64,000 bases of DNA, from the NCBI GenBank assembly GCA_029204225.1, contig CM055105.1, positions 9,953,744-10,017,743 of the forward strand, in the 5' to 3' direction. The notes beneath the pieces are model-generated. The model did not search any database and was not told where the DNA came from. It saw only the letters and a list, made by a program, of their open reading frames with translations. Source of the stretch: Diphasiastrum complanatum (taxonomy: Eukaryota; Streptophyta; Lycopodiopsida; Lycopodiales; Lycopodiaceae). Made by a program: the position numbers and the translations under genes. This document shows, piece by piece, positions 22,542 to 33,655 of this stretch; position 1 is the stretch's first letter, and every line of letters starts with the position of its first letter.

Positions 22542-23243
22542 TATTGGGGGTATTCCACAATAAAGTTAGTTAATAAAAAGTGTTGCGAGGGCATGGTTTC
22601 CTGTGCATATAAGCCCATGGCCCAATGAGCACACAAGATAAATGTAGATAGAAATAATAGACTTGGACCCTTTGTAATTAAAATAAAACTTGAGGCCCAA
22701 GGTCATTTTTAAACTTAGAGTTTACTTTTTTAGAGTTGGGTCCAATTTTGGACTCACATGAATCTTTTGATTTCTAATGTACTTTTTGCGGACCCTTGGA
22801 TCAAGTTGGGTCCAAGATGAATGGATAGGATCAATGCAAATATTAGCCAATAGGATTTTGGGGCAAGGGTCTTCCCCATTCATAAAAAGACACCATTTGT
22901 ACTCTATTTGGATGCTTAATGAGAAGAAAGAAACTCTACCAATTTTGGAAGAGAAGCATCCTCATTTGCTATTTAATGCTTGCTAATGCTCTTGTTGTTT
23001 TTCATTTACTTCCAATTGGGTTCATGCTTTTTGGTATCAATAGTTTATGTTTCTCCCTTAGCAGGTACAATGAGCAAGTGAGCTAACCTCCCTCCTCTCT
23101 CTCTCTCTCTATTCCTCTACCTTCTATGCTCCTTCTATCCATCTAACTCTCTCTCTCCCTCTCTTTTTCTCTACAAACCATGTTGAATGCTAGTTTAGAG
23201 AAGTAGAGTTAGTGGGGGTAGAGTTAAAGGTGGTAGTGTTATT
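22542..23243 (+). repeat. 3' LTR of gypsy G2, truncated (about 700 of 822 bp)
   Basis: Starts TATTGGGGGTATTCC, the first G of TG mutated. Matches the G1 and G5 LTRs through the TATA-like region and the CT-rich stretch near 23090-23165. Similarity ends near 23243, and the last 120-130 bases, including GACCCTACA, are missing. Unrelated or rearranged gypsy sequence on the other strand follows. Confidence 0.75.
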
Positions 23244-24637
23244 TTTGTTTGCAGGTGCCCTTGGGGGATCTATCTTGGAAACCTTAGCCATAGCAGATTT
23301 TTGTGGCGGCTAAGCTAGTACTCTCTTAATTCCATAGCGATCTGGGTCCATATGTTGCAGGACCTATTCATCAGTCAGCTTGGTCTCCTTGTTGTACGTA
23401 AGAGCATGTTGCCAAGGAACTACATCATCGTCCACTGCTGACAGCCATGCTACATTGATCATATTTATCCCAAAAGTGATTAGTGTCTCCATCGTATAGC
23501 ACTCGGGGCAAGATGTGCTGGGTTCTGGATCTGAATCATGTTGACAAGCATGCCCAACCATACAGTCAACAGTTGCTAATGTGTCCGTCCATCTCATGAT
23601 ATCTATTTCAGAATCGTAATGACCTCTCCTATCTTGCCTTGGACGATCGATCGTATGATCAGTGGTGGACGATCCATCATTCGCTTTTGGTGTAATTAGT
23701 TTCACTTTCCATGTGGTTGGATCGACCTTTACAGCCTGCTCCATGTTTTCGAAGGTGAGTTTCTCGGTTCCCCGATTGTGAACCACTTGCGCAGTCCTCA
23801 ACCACATTATTCCTAGTAAAACGTGATAGGCAGATGGGGACTCTGGTATGTCCATCACCACAAAAGTGATCAAAAACTACATTTTTGCTATTTTCATAGG
23901 GATGTCATCAACTACACCTTTTGGTTTTACACAAGATTGATTCGCTAGCTTGATGGCGAATTAAGTTGGCTTCAATCCTCGTAAATCCCATTTCTAATAC
24001 AAAGTAGTGGAGATCAAATTTACACCTGATCGTCTATCTACCACTACTACCTCATCCTCGAATCTCTTGTGCTTGATTAGCAGGGTGATGTTGTGTTCTC
24101 ACTTTCCCACGCTACTCCGATGTGGAGGACGTTACTGGTTTCTTCATAGCTCCCACAGTATATGGGCTCTAGTGTTACTGGTTTCGCTTCTGCTTTGGCC
24201 CATTTAGCCAGGAGGCTCTTGGCTTGTGGTGCAATCTGTAGTAATCCTCCGAGGGACAAACTAACATGGCTTGCTAGCAAACTTGTGAGCACTTCAGTGA
24301 GCGGATCCTCGGGCTCCACCACATGGAAAGATGGTTCGTGATGGTGCAATTGATCATTCTATTCAATACGTAATGGTGAGCCCGCTTGTGGTACTAGTTC
24401 TACAACAATAGCAGGTTTTGTAGGTATGTCTCTTGCTTGAGCTTTTTTCTCCTCTTGCGCTTTCTACGCCCAATGGCGTATTTTCTGATACTATCTTGTT
24501 GGCGATTCACGCTCTGATATCACTGATGCTGATTCGTGACTTCTGAGCAAATGAAACACAATCACCTGATGCAAACACTGCGCAATAAATTCGGATGGAG
24601 TTCGATTTTCGTCAGGTTGGGAGTTGATAGCTAGTAG
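23244..24637 (-). pseudogene. Gypsy gag-protease fragment (G3)
   Basis: The minus-strand frame 24349-24077 and then 23873-23364 correspond to the plus-strand pieces at 25977-26765. Shared patterns are HHEPSFHVVEPEDP, LLQIAPQAKSLLAKWAKAE and EPIYC, then the protease-end motif TFVVMDIPESPSAY followed by LLG-MWLR, typical of gypsy aspartic proteases. The active-site region is broken by stops. The order fits the end of gag and protease. It stands inverted relative to G2, so it is a separate element piece or a rearranged one. The first 100 bases (23244-23350) and 24360-24637 have no firm assignment. Confidence 0.65.
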
Positions 24638-24809
24638 AGCTAAACACTTTGTTTCTTCAGCTCCCTCTCAAAGCATGATAGCTTGATGACTCCTAGACTT
24701 CTTCTCTGTTTCTTGAACAAATCTTTGTCTAAGGCCTTTGTGAAGATGTCTGCAACCATCTTATTTGTCCCAATGAAAGTAGTCTGCAACTTTTTCTTTT
24801 CAATTAGAC
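24638..24809 (-). pseudogene. Copia RNase H C-terminal fragment
   Basis: The minus-strand translation contains TNKMVADIFTKALDKDLFKK followed by RRSLGVIKLS, the recognisable C-terminal end of copia RNase H, ending in a stop near 24638. About 55 codons survive. It ends abruptly at the plus-strand copia fragment that starts at 24810. Confidence 0.7.
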
Positions 24810-25291
24810 CTGAAATCCTTCACATGGTATCAGAGCTCTTGTGTTTCAGGTTATGAAAGGATCAGCCATCTTTAGCAAGGATTTGGAAGAGTTATGAATG
24901 ACAGAGCATGCTAGATTGATTTCTACTCAAAAATCAGCATTTTTGCATGTCTAGAATTGATCTTTTGTAGGTCAAAACTCAATATAGGGTTATATACTTG
25001 ATCAATTCCGATTTCACACTTGGTTTACTGGAATTAGATGATTTTTGGTGCATTATCAAGGTCTCATTGGAGGTTACAATATGATATATCAAGTTTTTAA
25101 AATTGCATGTAGAATTTAAGATATTCAAGTTTTTGTGATTTTGTCAAAATCCTAATTTTGATTGGATCTCTAGTTTGTGAGGTTACTGAACTTCATTTGA
25201 GTGTGTTTCAATCTTAGGAAGTGGCAAGAATCATTAGATTGAGGATAGATCATAGGTTAATCAAGATTTCACTATTCTATGTGCTGATTTT
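24810..25291 (+). repeat. Copia A-type LTR end, PBS and leader fragment
   Basis: Begins with the last 15 bases of an A-family LTR (CTGAAATCCTTCACA), then PBS TGGTATCAGAGC at 24825-24836, then about 455 bases of leader homologous to about 360-810. No gag follows. A fragment with breakpoints on both sides. Confidence 0.8.
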
Positions 25292-25735
25292 CTAGGTACG
25301 CCACACATTCTTTTGTTGGCCATCGTGTCAGTAACTGCAAGTTGAGAGGATGTGGATGCGGTAGATGGCAGAGAGAGGTTAGTGTGTAGCACAATGGAAG
25401 ATAGAAGACTGGAGTGACAAAAATCGCGCACTTTCGCCTCGAGAAGTGCACAAGCAAAACTACATAGTAGGGGGGACCTGCTGCAATACGCTCACGGGTG
25501 TTGGGTTTGATGGAGATCATTAGTTCATGGATGAGGAAGGCATGCCAGTCGTATGGCACAACTATGGGGCCAGGGAATCCACTATTTATGAACACTGTTA
25601 CAAGAATTGTCCATTTAAACTTAGAACCAGTGCACCTCTTAACTTCATTGCAATACAACAACCAACAGTTCGAGTAGGGATGCCATCACAAGGGCGACAA
25701 TTCCACGCTTCTGTGTTAGTTGTTATGAGAGCATA
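25292..25735 (-). pseudogene. Fragment of gypsy extra ORF
   Basis: The minus-strand frame within 25661-25272 contains DWHAFLIHELMISIKPNT, matching WHAFLIHELAISIKLNT in the G2 extra ORF, followed by a GPP stretch and the start of the low-complexity part. Third copy of this ORF in the window, here about 440 bases only. It gives independent evidence that the N-terminal part is a conserved family feature. Confidence 0.7.
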
Positions 25736-26814
25736 GAAGAGGAAGGAAGTCGCTCCCTCACCACCACCCTCAGTCACTGACGACCAACCCTTATCTTCAG
25801 TGGCATATCCGAATGTGAGGGAAGAAAGAAGGCTGTACAAAAAGATAAGACATTGGGTACAGAAAGCACAAGCGTAGGCAAAATAGCAAGAAAGAGATAA
25901 TCTCACGGAACCTCCAGTTGGCATCGAACGGGCACTGTAGACGGGCTGACCACTGCGCACCGATCAGAATGATTGGTTGCACCAACATGAACCACCTTTT
26001 CACATGGTGAAGCCCGAGGAACCATGCACTGAAAGGCTCCCACTTTTAATGTCAAGCCATGTTACTTTGCCACTCAGAGAACTACTGCGGATTGCACCAC
26101 AAGTGAAAAGCCTTCTAGCTGAATGGGTCAAAGCAGATGAGGAGCCAGTAGTGCCTGAGCCCATATATTGTACGGGATATGAAAAAACACGTAACATCCT
26201 CCACATCAGAGCAGCATGGAAAAGTGAGGAACACAACATCACTTTGCCAATCAAACACAAGAGATACGAGAACGAGGTAGCAATAGTAGATGGAGGATCA
26301 GGTGTCCACTACTTTGTATGGAAAATGGGGTTTGCAAGGGTTGAAGCCAACAAGATTCGTCATCAAGATAGCAAATCAATCATGTGTGAAACCAAAAGGT
26401 GTAGTTGCCGATATCCCTGTAAAGATACCAGGCATGCAGTTTGTGATTACTTTTGTAGTGATGGATATACTTGTGTCTCCATCTGCATACCGTGTTTTAC
26501 TGGGAAGACCATGGTTGAGGATTGCGCAAGTAGTACACAACTGGAGTACTGGAAAACTCACCTTCGAGAACAGAGAACAGGCTGTTATTTTTATTTAACC
26601 AAATGGGCGGTGAAACCTATTGCACCCAACACTGATGGCGGATCATCTACGACAGATCACATGATTGATCACCCAAGGCCAGCCAAGGGAGGTCACTATG
26701 ATTCAGAGATGGATGGCGTGAGATGGACGGATGCATTAGCAACTATTGACTGCCGGGCAATATGAATCAGATTTTAAACCCAATACATCTTCACCCAAGT
26801 GTTACACTATGAAC
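25736..26814 (+). pseudogene. Gypsy gag-protease fragment (G4)
   Basis: Plus-strand counterpart of 24637-23244. The frame from 25977 has HQHEPPFHMVKPEEP, LLRIAPQVKSLLAEWVKADEE and VAIVDGGSG, where DGG would be the protease active-site triplet. A frameshift then moves the sequence into frame 26290-26598 with ANQSCVKPKGVV, FVVMDI and LLGRPWLR. After the protease comes GGSSTTDHMIDHPRP, also present in G3. Broken by at least two shifts. It ends directly at a gypsy LTR of opposite orientation. Confidence 0.72.
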
Positions 26815-27636
26815 TGTAGGGTCGAAGATCTTGCGTAGTATAGCCCTCCCGCCTGTCAACAAGAGTTGGATCACTGGATAGGTACCTAACTATGCATAGA
26901 TGCTATTTTAGTTAGTTTCCTACTTCCTCCCCTAACTCTATTCACCACTAACACTACCCTCCTTTAACTCTACTCCTCTACATTAACATTTATCATGATT
27001 TGGGTGAAGGGAAGAAACAGAAAAGAAGAGGAAGAGAGAAGAGAAGAGAGAAAGAGAGAGAGAGAGATGAGATGGATGTTAACTCAAATGCTCAATGTCA
27101 TTGCTTATGAAAAAACCTTAACTAGCATAAACCAAAAAGCATGGGAAATAAAAATAACAAGCAATCACAACAATAGCATAAGCAAGATTGATTAGCGAAT
27201 GAAGATGCTTGAGTTCCCAAAATGGTAGAGTCTCCTCCTCTCTATCAAGCATGCCAATAATGTACAATGGTGTCTTTTTATAAAATAGGCAAGGCCCTTG
27301 CCCCTCAATCCTATTGGCTAATATTCACATTGATCCTATCCATTCATCTTGGACCCAACTTGATCCAAGGGTCCACAAAAAGTACATTGGAAATCACAAG
27401 GTTCATGTGAGTCCAAAATTGGACCCAACTCTAAAAAGTAAACTCTAAGTTTAAAATTGACTTTGGGCCTCAAGTTTTATTTTAATTACAAAGGCCCAAG
27501 TCTATTTTATTATATTTACACTTAGGCTTGTGTGCTCATTAGGTTATGGGCTTACGCGCGCAGGATGCCATGCCCTCGCAACACATTTTATTGGGTGATT
27601 TTATTTATTTCTACTTTGTTGGAAATACCCCCAACA
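26815..27636 (-). repeat. 3' LTR of gypsy G5 (822 bp)
   Basis: Minus strand TGTTGGGGGTATTTCC to CGACCCTACA, homologous over its full length to the G1 LTR. The body of its element lies to the right, so this is the 3' LTR. A GA-rich tract is present at about 27019-27068. No PBS is found on its left side, consistent with a 3' LTR. Confidence 0.87.
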
Positions 27637-29572
27637 GGACCCATGACCTGAAGTAGTGCCGGTCCCTCGGCACTCTGCCGGTTTAGTATAGCGTTTTCTT
27701 TGTCCGCCTTTGCTGGATCAGGTAGATGGTGACGTCCTCCATAAAGTTGAGACGGTACTTCAAGTCCTTGGGCATGTGAAGGGACTTGTGGACTCCTCGC
27801 AGCCAATCTTGGTCGACCCATGTTTGGAATCTGCGTGTCCATGGATCGCCCAAAAGCGCAGCTCGGTAATACACACGAGTGATTGGCAGCTGATCTTTGA
27901 CTTTGTCTGAAGGTAGCACCTTATTAACATCAAAGAATATGGATGGGAAAAAATTGTCCCATTTAGTTTCGATCCCCATTAGATGTTCTAAGTCCCGGGC
28001 ATAAGTGGCTGCCGCGTGGACTGTTGGATCAAGGCAATTGATATATTGGTTTGCGAACGCGGTGAGAGCCCTTCTGGCATCTACATCCATAGTCCACCCA
28101 TATTCTGATGGGATGATCGGCCAGTTACAATTCTAAAGTGTGATCTTGTCCAGAGGGGTGCTGCATTCCGCCCATTTGGATCGTCGTGTACATGGCAGGA
28201 AGTGCGTATTCACCCATAATTGTTGTGGACTTGTCACGTAGGCCTTGATGGCCGTAGGGTCTCTTTAGAACAATTGCTGACGCCACTCTGGTTGTGGTTG
28301 GAGGGCGGGTAATGCTTGCAGTTCTTTGCCCTTTATGGTCTGAGCTGAAAACGATATCTGCCAGCCGCCTCTTGATGAATCGTGGGGATACTTTGATAGA
28401 AATTCATTGATTTTCTCCTCCATGGACTTTGGTCTTCAGAAGGCTCGACTAGCAGATATCATGCGTGAACCTCTGGATGATGTGGCTTGGTTTTGGCTGG
28501 TATCGGCGCCTTGACCCTGGTCTCGTGTCTCAGTAGAAATATCAGTCTGTCTTTGATCTTGGCCTTCGGACCCTTGATCTTGATTAAATCCCCCTGCTGC
28601 CTGCTGGCTCTGGTACTGGCTTGTACTGGCCTGTGCAGGGTAAAAAATAGGTGGCGGACGAATTACCACGGGGATTGGCTGGGCCTTCGTTACCATGAAT
28701 TTTTGGCAAGCCTTGAAGGCTTGCTTGGCTTGGGTGAGCTCGTGAGTTGTGCTTGTCTGATATTTGTTGAACTCTGACTGGTAGTTGTTTAAGGTTTAGC
28801 TATAAACCTGCACCTGATGCCGAAGAAGATTCATTTTTGATTGGGAAAGCGGCCTTGGGTCTGGTCAAGTTGAGCTAACCTAGCGAGCTTTTCATCTTGT
28901 AGGGCTTTGATTTTCGTCCCAAGGCACGTATTCTCTGCTTCCAAAAGGTTTAGTTGCGTCTGGATGGGAGCAAGCTGTATTCAAGATCCCGCACCTTCAT
29001 GGAGGCCTCAGTCAGCGCTTTGGAGAGGCTTTGGATCTAGTTGTTGAGGCCCTCCTCCTTCTGTTGTAGCTTGGCAATCTCCTGGTGCCCTACTTGTTCA
29101 TGTTGCTGAGCCAAAATCAGCTCTTGCTGCAGCTTGGTGAGGTCTGCTCGTAGTTGTGTGTTACTCGTTGCCAGGTCTAGTACCCTGCTTTCTAGAATGG
29201 CTTTGGCCGCTACCGCATCGAGGATGTATTTTCCTAGAGTCTGGTACGCCGTCGTTAGGTCTATGGGACTAGCCGGTACACTGGCACTAGTAGGGGCTTG
29301 TGTTGTATCGGCCCCGATGACTTGTGGAGTACCATCATCATTATCTTCTATCAGATTTTCATTGGACCTGATGCCATCTGGGGCGGTAGAATCAGTCCGA
29401 TCTGGCGATGGTACAGAAACTGTTTGGACAAATGCATCATCAGACAACGGTTGGTTGCCCTCGACAACCTTTGTTGGCGAAGCGGGTGGGATTTGAGAAG
29501 CAACTATGGAAATAGGGGTGAGGACGGTTTGTCCAAATGAGAGGATGGGAGGAATAAAAAGACGGCCGAGAC
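27637..29572 (-). pseudogene. Gypsy G5 extra ORF (env position)
   Basis: Minus-strand counterpart of the G2 extra ORF and better preserved. Frame 29447-29037 holds the Thr/Ser-rich part and a coiled coil (LESRVLDLATSN, LRADLTKLQQEL). Frame 28696-28436 is the Gln/Ser-rich tail. Frame 28090-27683 is the C-terminal part with ARRALTAFANQYIN, ARDLEHLMGIETKWDNF and DVTIYLIQQRR. The N-terminal third is cut off at about 29572, where segment N begins. It is in sense orientation with the element and ends directly at the LTR. No membrane anchor seen. Function unknown. Confidence 0.65.
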
Positions 29573-30097
29573 ACGTGTTGTCAGATGACTAGACCATGTG
29601 GAAATTCTGTACTAATAATGATGACCCAATTATGGGGACACGTGGGCTGAGATACATGCGCGAATTCATGCATGTAATAGATGTCAGATTAATCATTCAA
29701 GATTTGGCGCATTTATTTTGGCCAATCACATGTCGACACGTGTTCCTTCGCCACTCCTCCACCCGTGCAAATTTTTTTATATAAATAGGTCCTTTTCGGC
29801 TCAGATTTTCACGCGAATTTACGATTGCTTTGTCGGATATCGATTTTAAGCGAGCCGCTTTCTCTCATTACGTCTCGTTGACTATTATGCGTCTGGATCT
29901 GATACTGCATCCTCCGGTATCGCATTCAAGCACGTTTTGTATCCCTTTTCTTTCCTGCTTCTTGTTCTTGCGTTTGATCCAATATTCCAGCTTCCAATAT
30001 CTCTCTCGAGCGCACATTACCTTGATGTGCTTGTCTGACCTGGGGTTTGTGCTTGAGAGCGATATTTGGAACTTCAGTTCTATTATTCTTGTTTAAA
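29573..30097 (+). promoter_or_regulatory. Promoter-like region of segment N
   Basis: Three CACGTG G-boxes at 29572-29577, 29639-29644 and 29737-29742, a CCAAT word in GGCCAATCAC near 29720-29729, and a TATA box TATATAAATA at 29778-29787. The spacing is that of a RNA polymerase II promoter. About 285 bases of putative 5' UTR would lie between the start region (about 29810-29820) and the ATG at 30098. Confidence 0.55.
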
Positions 30098-31524
30098 ATG
30101 TCTAATTTTGAATCCAGTTTGCTTTCTTTTTTTAATGAATTTGGTATTACTGATAGGTTGGACTATTTCAAATCTCTTGTTTCTCCTTTTCTTTTTATTC
30201 TACCTTCTATAACTGAGGGCCCTAGTGTGGAGGCATTTTCTAGAATATATCTCAGATTTAAGTCCCTACTCAGTACTCCGTTATTCATGTCTCAGAATAA
30301 AGACATGATTCATTATCAGGACTTGGTGGTACTCGACAAGCATATCTACAAAGCTAAGCTTGACAAAATGTTTACCAAGTTACATAATGATTTCAAGTCT
30401 ATAGATGAGTGCCCAATTCACAATAAAAAGTGTAGATTTTTTGATTTTCAGTCTGCTTTTGTTTTTTTTCTTTTGTTAGATATCTCTGACGATTCAGACT
30501 TTGTGCCCTCCACTTTTGAAGTTGCTTCTTCTAGTGGTACAAAGTCTGAAAAGTCAAAGATTGTAGATATAGATATTTTTTTTATTGACACGAGTGTTCA
30601 TTTAGATGACTATTCTGATTTTGATTCTGTTCAAAATAGGACTACTTTTATAGGCCCTAGAATTGGATCTTTTTGACTTCACTGAAGCTGAGACTCTTTG
30701 TATTTTGAGCAAAGAGCTTGATGAATTTTTGGATATAATTGATTTTGATGCTGATGATCTTCTCCCTAGTGTTGATGATGTATATAATGATAAGTTTTAC
30801 TCAGGGAAAGATTGCTTGAAAATGGCTGTGGAGGAAATGTGCAACAAAGAAGATGAGCTACCTTATGAGGAGGAGTTTCTTAGAATCCAAAGTCAACTTG
30901 GTTTTCCACAGCCAACTGTCTATTCACCAACAATATTGACATCGAAAGGTGGACATAATATTGATGGAGAGACAATAATCAGAGAAGACAAAGTCGAATG
31001 CGTGAGTTTTTGTCTCTTATCAAGTACTAGTAGATTTGTTATGTCAGATTATATATTGGAGTTTACTTTGGTTTTTATCATTTCATAAAACAATTTTCCT
31101 TGATGATTTCGCAATTCATCTAGGAAAGCAGAGATCTTTTGCGGGAGAATTTTCAAGAGATCATGCATTCGGACACTATCTAAAGTCCTTCAAGAATAAT
31201 GAGATAAGTGTTGCCCATTCAAAGTTTCATCAACATGGTGAAACTATGATTATGGCAATCAAGGCACTATCTCATTTTCTTGGAAGACATAATTTTAATA
31301 AGGCGCATAAAATAATTTTTGTAAAGAAAACTATTGCGATTAAAATTTTAGGATATGGACTAGTGAATTCCATGCTCAGATCATCTCATTTTGCAGTGTA
31401 TGCTGCTTATGTTGATCTGAGTAAGCATGAAAACTATGAGCTATTAGATCCATACAAAAGAAAAAAATTGTTGCATGATTTTAAGTTGCAACTTTCATTG
31501 GAAAAAATATCGAAAACATATTAG
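30098..31524 (+). CDS. Unrecognised gene-like unit of segment N, plus strand
   Basis: ATG at 30098 begins a 192-codon frame (MSNFESSLLSFFNEFG...) rich in Phe, Asp and Ser. A second frame is open from 30654 (acidic: DDLLPSVDDVYND) and a third runs to the TAG at 31522-31524 (HGETMIMAIKALSHFLGRHN, basic near the end). The second and third can be joined by a candidate intron 31002-31131 (donor GTGAGT), which restores one frame. The step near 30650 needs either another intron or a frameshift. I do not recognise the family. The protein would be about 450 residues, acidic in the middle and Lys-rich at the C-terminus. The stop overlaps the end of the minus-strand unit's neighbourhood, so the two units converge. 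Expression is unknown. Confidence 0.4.
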
Positions 31525-31584
31525 ATACTGCTGAATTGTACTTTGTAAATATTTTTATTTAATATACAAAATTTTATTGTGTGT

Positions 31585-33252
31585 CTATAGCCTACTGACT
31601 TGTATAAATTTGCATGCTTTTTGAAATTTTTTATAATTCGTCGATTTTGTATTATGACAAATTTGGATTCTTCTGTAAAACCATTGGAAAAGTTGCAGTA
31701 TATGGCTGTTTTTTGTGCTAGTCCTGCCATGTTGTGTACTTTTATGAAATGCCGCTCTTGCTTGCCAACAAGATTTTTCCATTTCTTGCGATGACCATAT
31801 GCTAAGACTTCCACTATTTTTTGCAAAGAATGTTGAATGATGTCGTAATATGTGCTGCATGTCATAAAAACGTAATCTAAATCAGTACCAAAAGTATCTA
31901 ATTTAATTGCAAATATTTGTCTATCATAGTGTAAAATCAAAATCTTACCATATAATGTGTTATATGATCAACACCCCATGCACTCTGAACTGCATCCACA
32001 AATTCATTGGTTGTTTTCTGTATCATTTGAATATCAATATTTAAAAATTTATCTTTTCTCAAGTATTTCACCATGTTGTCTAACTTTTTCCAAACTTCTA
32101 CTTTGTGTATACGAGTAGAACAACCTTCTTCGAAATCTTGAGTTGCTGCAATAATTTCTTTCCAAATCGTGTATTGAACCTTAGATTGTTTGCCAAAATA
32201 ATTTGATAATATTTGAGCTTTAGATCCTCCAATACTCGGCTTGCATGAAATATTTCATGTTTTACCTGATAACTTGTCATCTTTTTTTATTTTAACGTGG
32301 CCTTTATGTAAGCCTGCTTTGGACAACACATCCTCTAATTTGGAAATAACTTCCTTTGTAGAGGCCTCTGGCTCAAAATTCCATACAAACAAGATGTGAA
32401 GATATATTATTTTTTCTATAATACGCACCTTCGCATGCAATGTACAAATATGAACATTTTGTAGAGGAATTGGTAGTACATGTTTCCAATTAGGATCTTC
32501 TCGATATCTTGATATTCATGTATTCCTTGTCATGTTTTTTGTTGTTTTCATGCAGTACAAACAAGGGTGTTTAGAGTTAGCACCATGAAATACATTGAAC
32601 ATACATTTTAATGTCTTCAGATCTCCTACTAAATGCCATTCAATGTTGAAAGTGCCAATTCTAGGAATATTGAATGGAACTCCCTCCATGTGATTTTTTA
32701 TGGTGACAAGATATGATGTTTTATTAAATATCCATGAGAGAATGTTATGGTCTTCTTTCAGCACCTATAAGATAATACAAAAACATGATTAGCCTCATAA
32801 TATTAACATAGAGAAGATTTTAGATATGAAATCCATATTTAAATGATTATCCCTATTTATTATGCAAAAGAACTGCTAGACCTGAAATGTTGCCAACCAC
32901 CAAATATCATTTTCTGATTGAACACTGAAATTGAGGCCTTCTGAGTCTTCTGAATTTGAAAGTGCTCCATTCATAATTGTGAGACTGACTCTTTTCATTT
33001 TTTTTTTCTTTTATTATTTCAGACTCATCTAACTTGAGAACAACTATCAACTTGTTATTGACATTCTCATTTGTAATACCGTAAAAATTCTTGATAAATG
33101 TTAATAACTGATTAATGTCAATAAATAAATTGTTGAAATTGTTATATGCTAGACTTTCTCCTTTCGAGCAATACACTTCATTGATATGAGATGGATTACC
33201 AACTATTGTCTGCATACCATGGTTCAATATCCTGTGTAGTGTGCTCACAAAA
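31585..33252 (-). pseudogene. Transposase-like gene of segment N, minus strand, 5' truncated
   Basis: Exon 1 (33252-32882) reads ...IVVLKLDESEIIKEKK. It then changes frame in an A-run near 33000 and continues MKRVSLTIMNGAL to NDIWWLATFQ. A GT-AG intron of 117 bases (32881-32765) joins it to VLKEDHNILSW, with IEWHLVGDLKTLKCMFN and HPCLYCM. After a stop near 32517 coding resumes (WKHVLPIPLQNVHICTLHAKV) and passes another stop near 32243. A second GT-AG intron of 94 bases (31948-31855) leads to GSLSIWSSQEMEKS and LQLFQWFYRR, ending at 31585. The GD-K motif followed by C-x-x-C, an early Asp and a late Gln/Glu-rich motif recall DDE-type transposases of little-studied eukaryotic DNA transposons. 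That link is from memory of patterns and is not certain. Confidence 0.45.
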
Positions 33253-33655
33253 ATAGTTGAAGCTAGCAGCTCTATGGGCATTCAGGACAGCATATAAACG
33301 AAGCACTGATCAAACACCTTTCAAATTGGTATATGGTCAGGATGCTGTGATGCCAGTAGAGTTTTTAGTTCCTTCATTTAGGATTGCCGCCACGCAATGT
33401 CTTAATGAGTCCAAATCTCTACAGCTACGCCATGAAGCTCTGCATAAACTCTGTGAAACATGCTTACTAGTTGTGCATGCACTGACAACTGAAAAGGAAA
33501 GATGCAAAGCATGGCATGATTGCAGGTTACAAAAGAAGGATCTTCGTTCTGAAGATCTGGTCCTGATGTATAAAACCAAGGCGATCAAGGGAAAGTTGAA
33601 ATTCACAGGCGAAGGTCCTTATCGGATCAAGAAAATTATAAATATGGAGCCGTGA
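33253..33655 (+). pseudogene. Gypsy G6 integrase C-terminal end
   Basis: Open frame AALWAFRTAYKRSTDQTPF, LVYGQDAVMPVEF, LVLMYKTKAIKGKLKF, matching G2 at 12151-12560 (there AALWAFRAAYKKSTDQMPF). This is the integrase C-terminal region of the same gypsy family, better kept than in G2, with no stop until a frame break near 33650; the rest (KLDGTPFDTPIDG) continues in another frame. It begins directly at the right border of segment N. Confidence 0.85.

Larger units (their letters stand above)
29573..33252. other. Segment N: candidate DNA transposon or gene pair
   Basis: About 3.7 kb that shares nothing recognisable with the LTR elements on either side. It has a promoter-like left end, a plus-strand gene-like unit (30098-31524) and a minus-strand gene-like unit (33252-31585) that converge. 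Both seem to contain short GT-AG introns, unlike the retroelements. Two genes running inward from the ends is a common layout for autonomous DNA transposons. Terminal inverted repeats and a target duplication were not found, and the right end appears truncated against gypsy G6. A decayed host gene pair is the alternative. Confidence 0.5.

Noticed and set aside
31600-31794. Plus-strand ORF inside segment N beyond 31524
   Set aside because: Antisense to the last exon of the minus-strand unit, which has the better supported frame and splice site.
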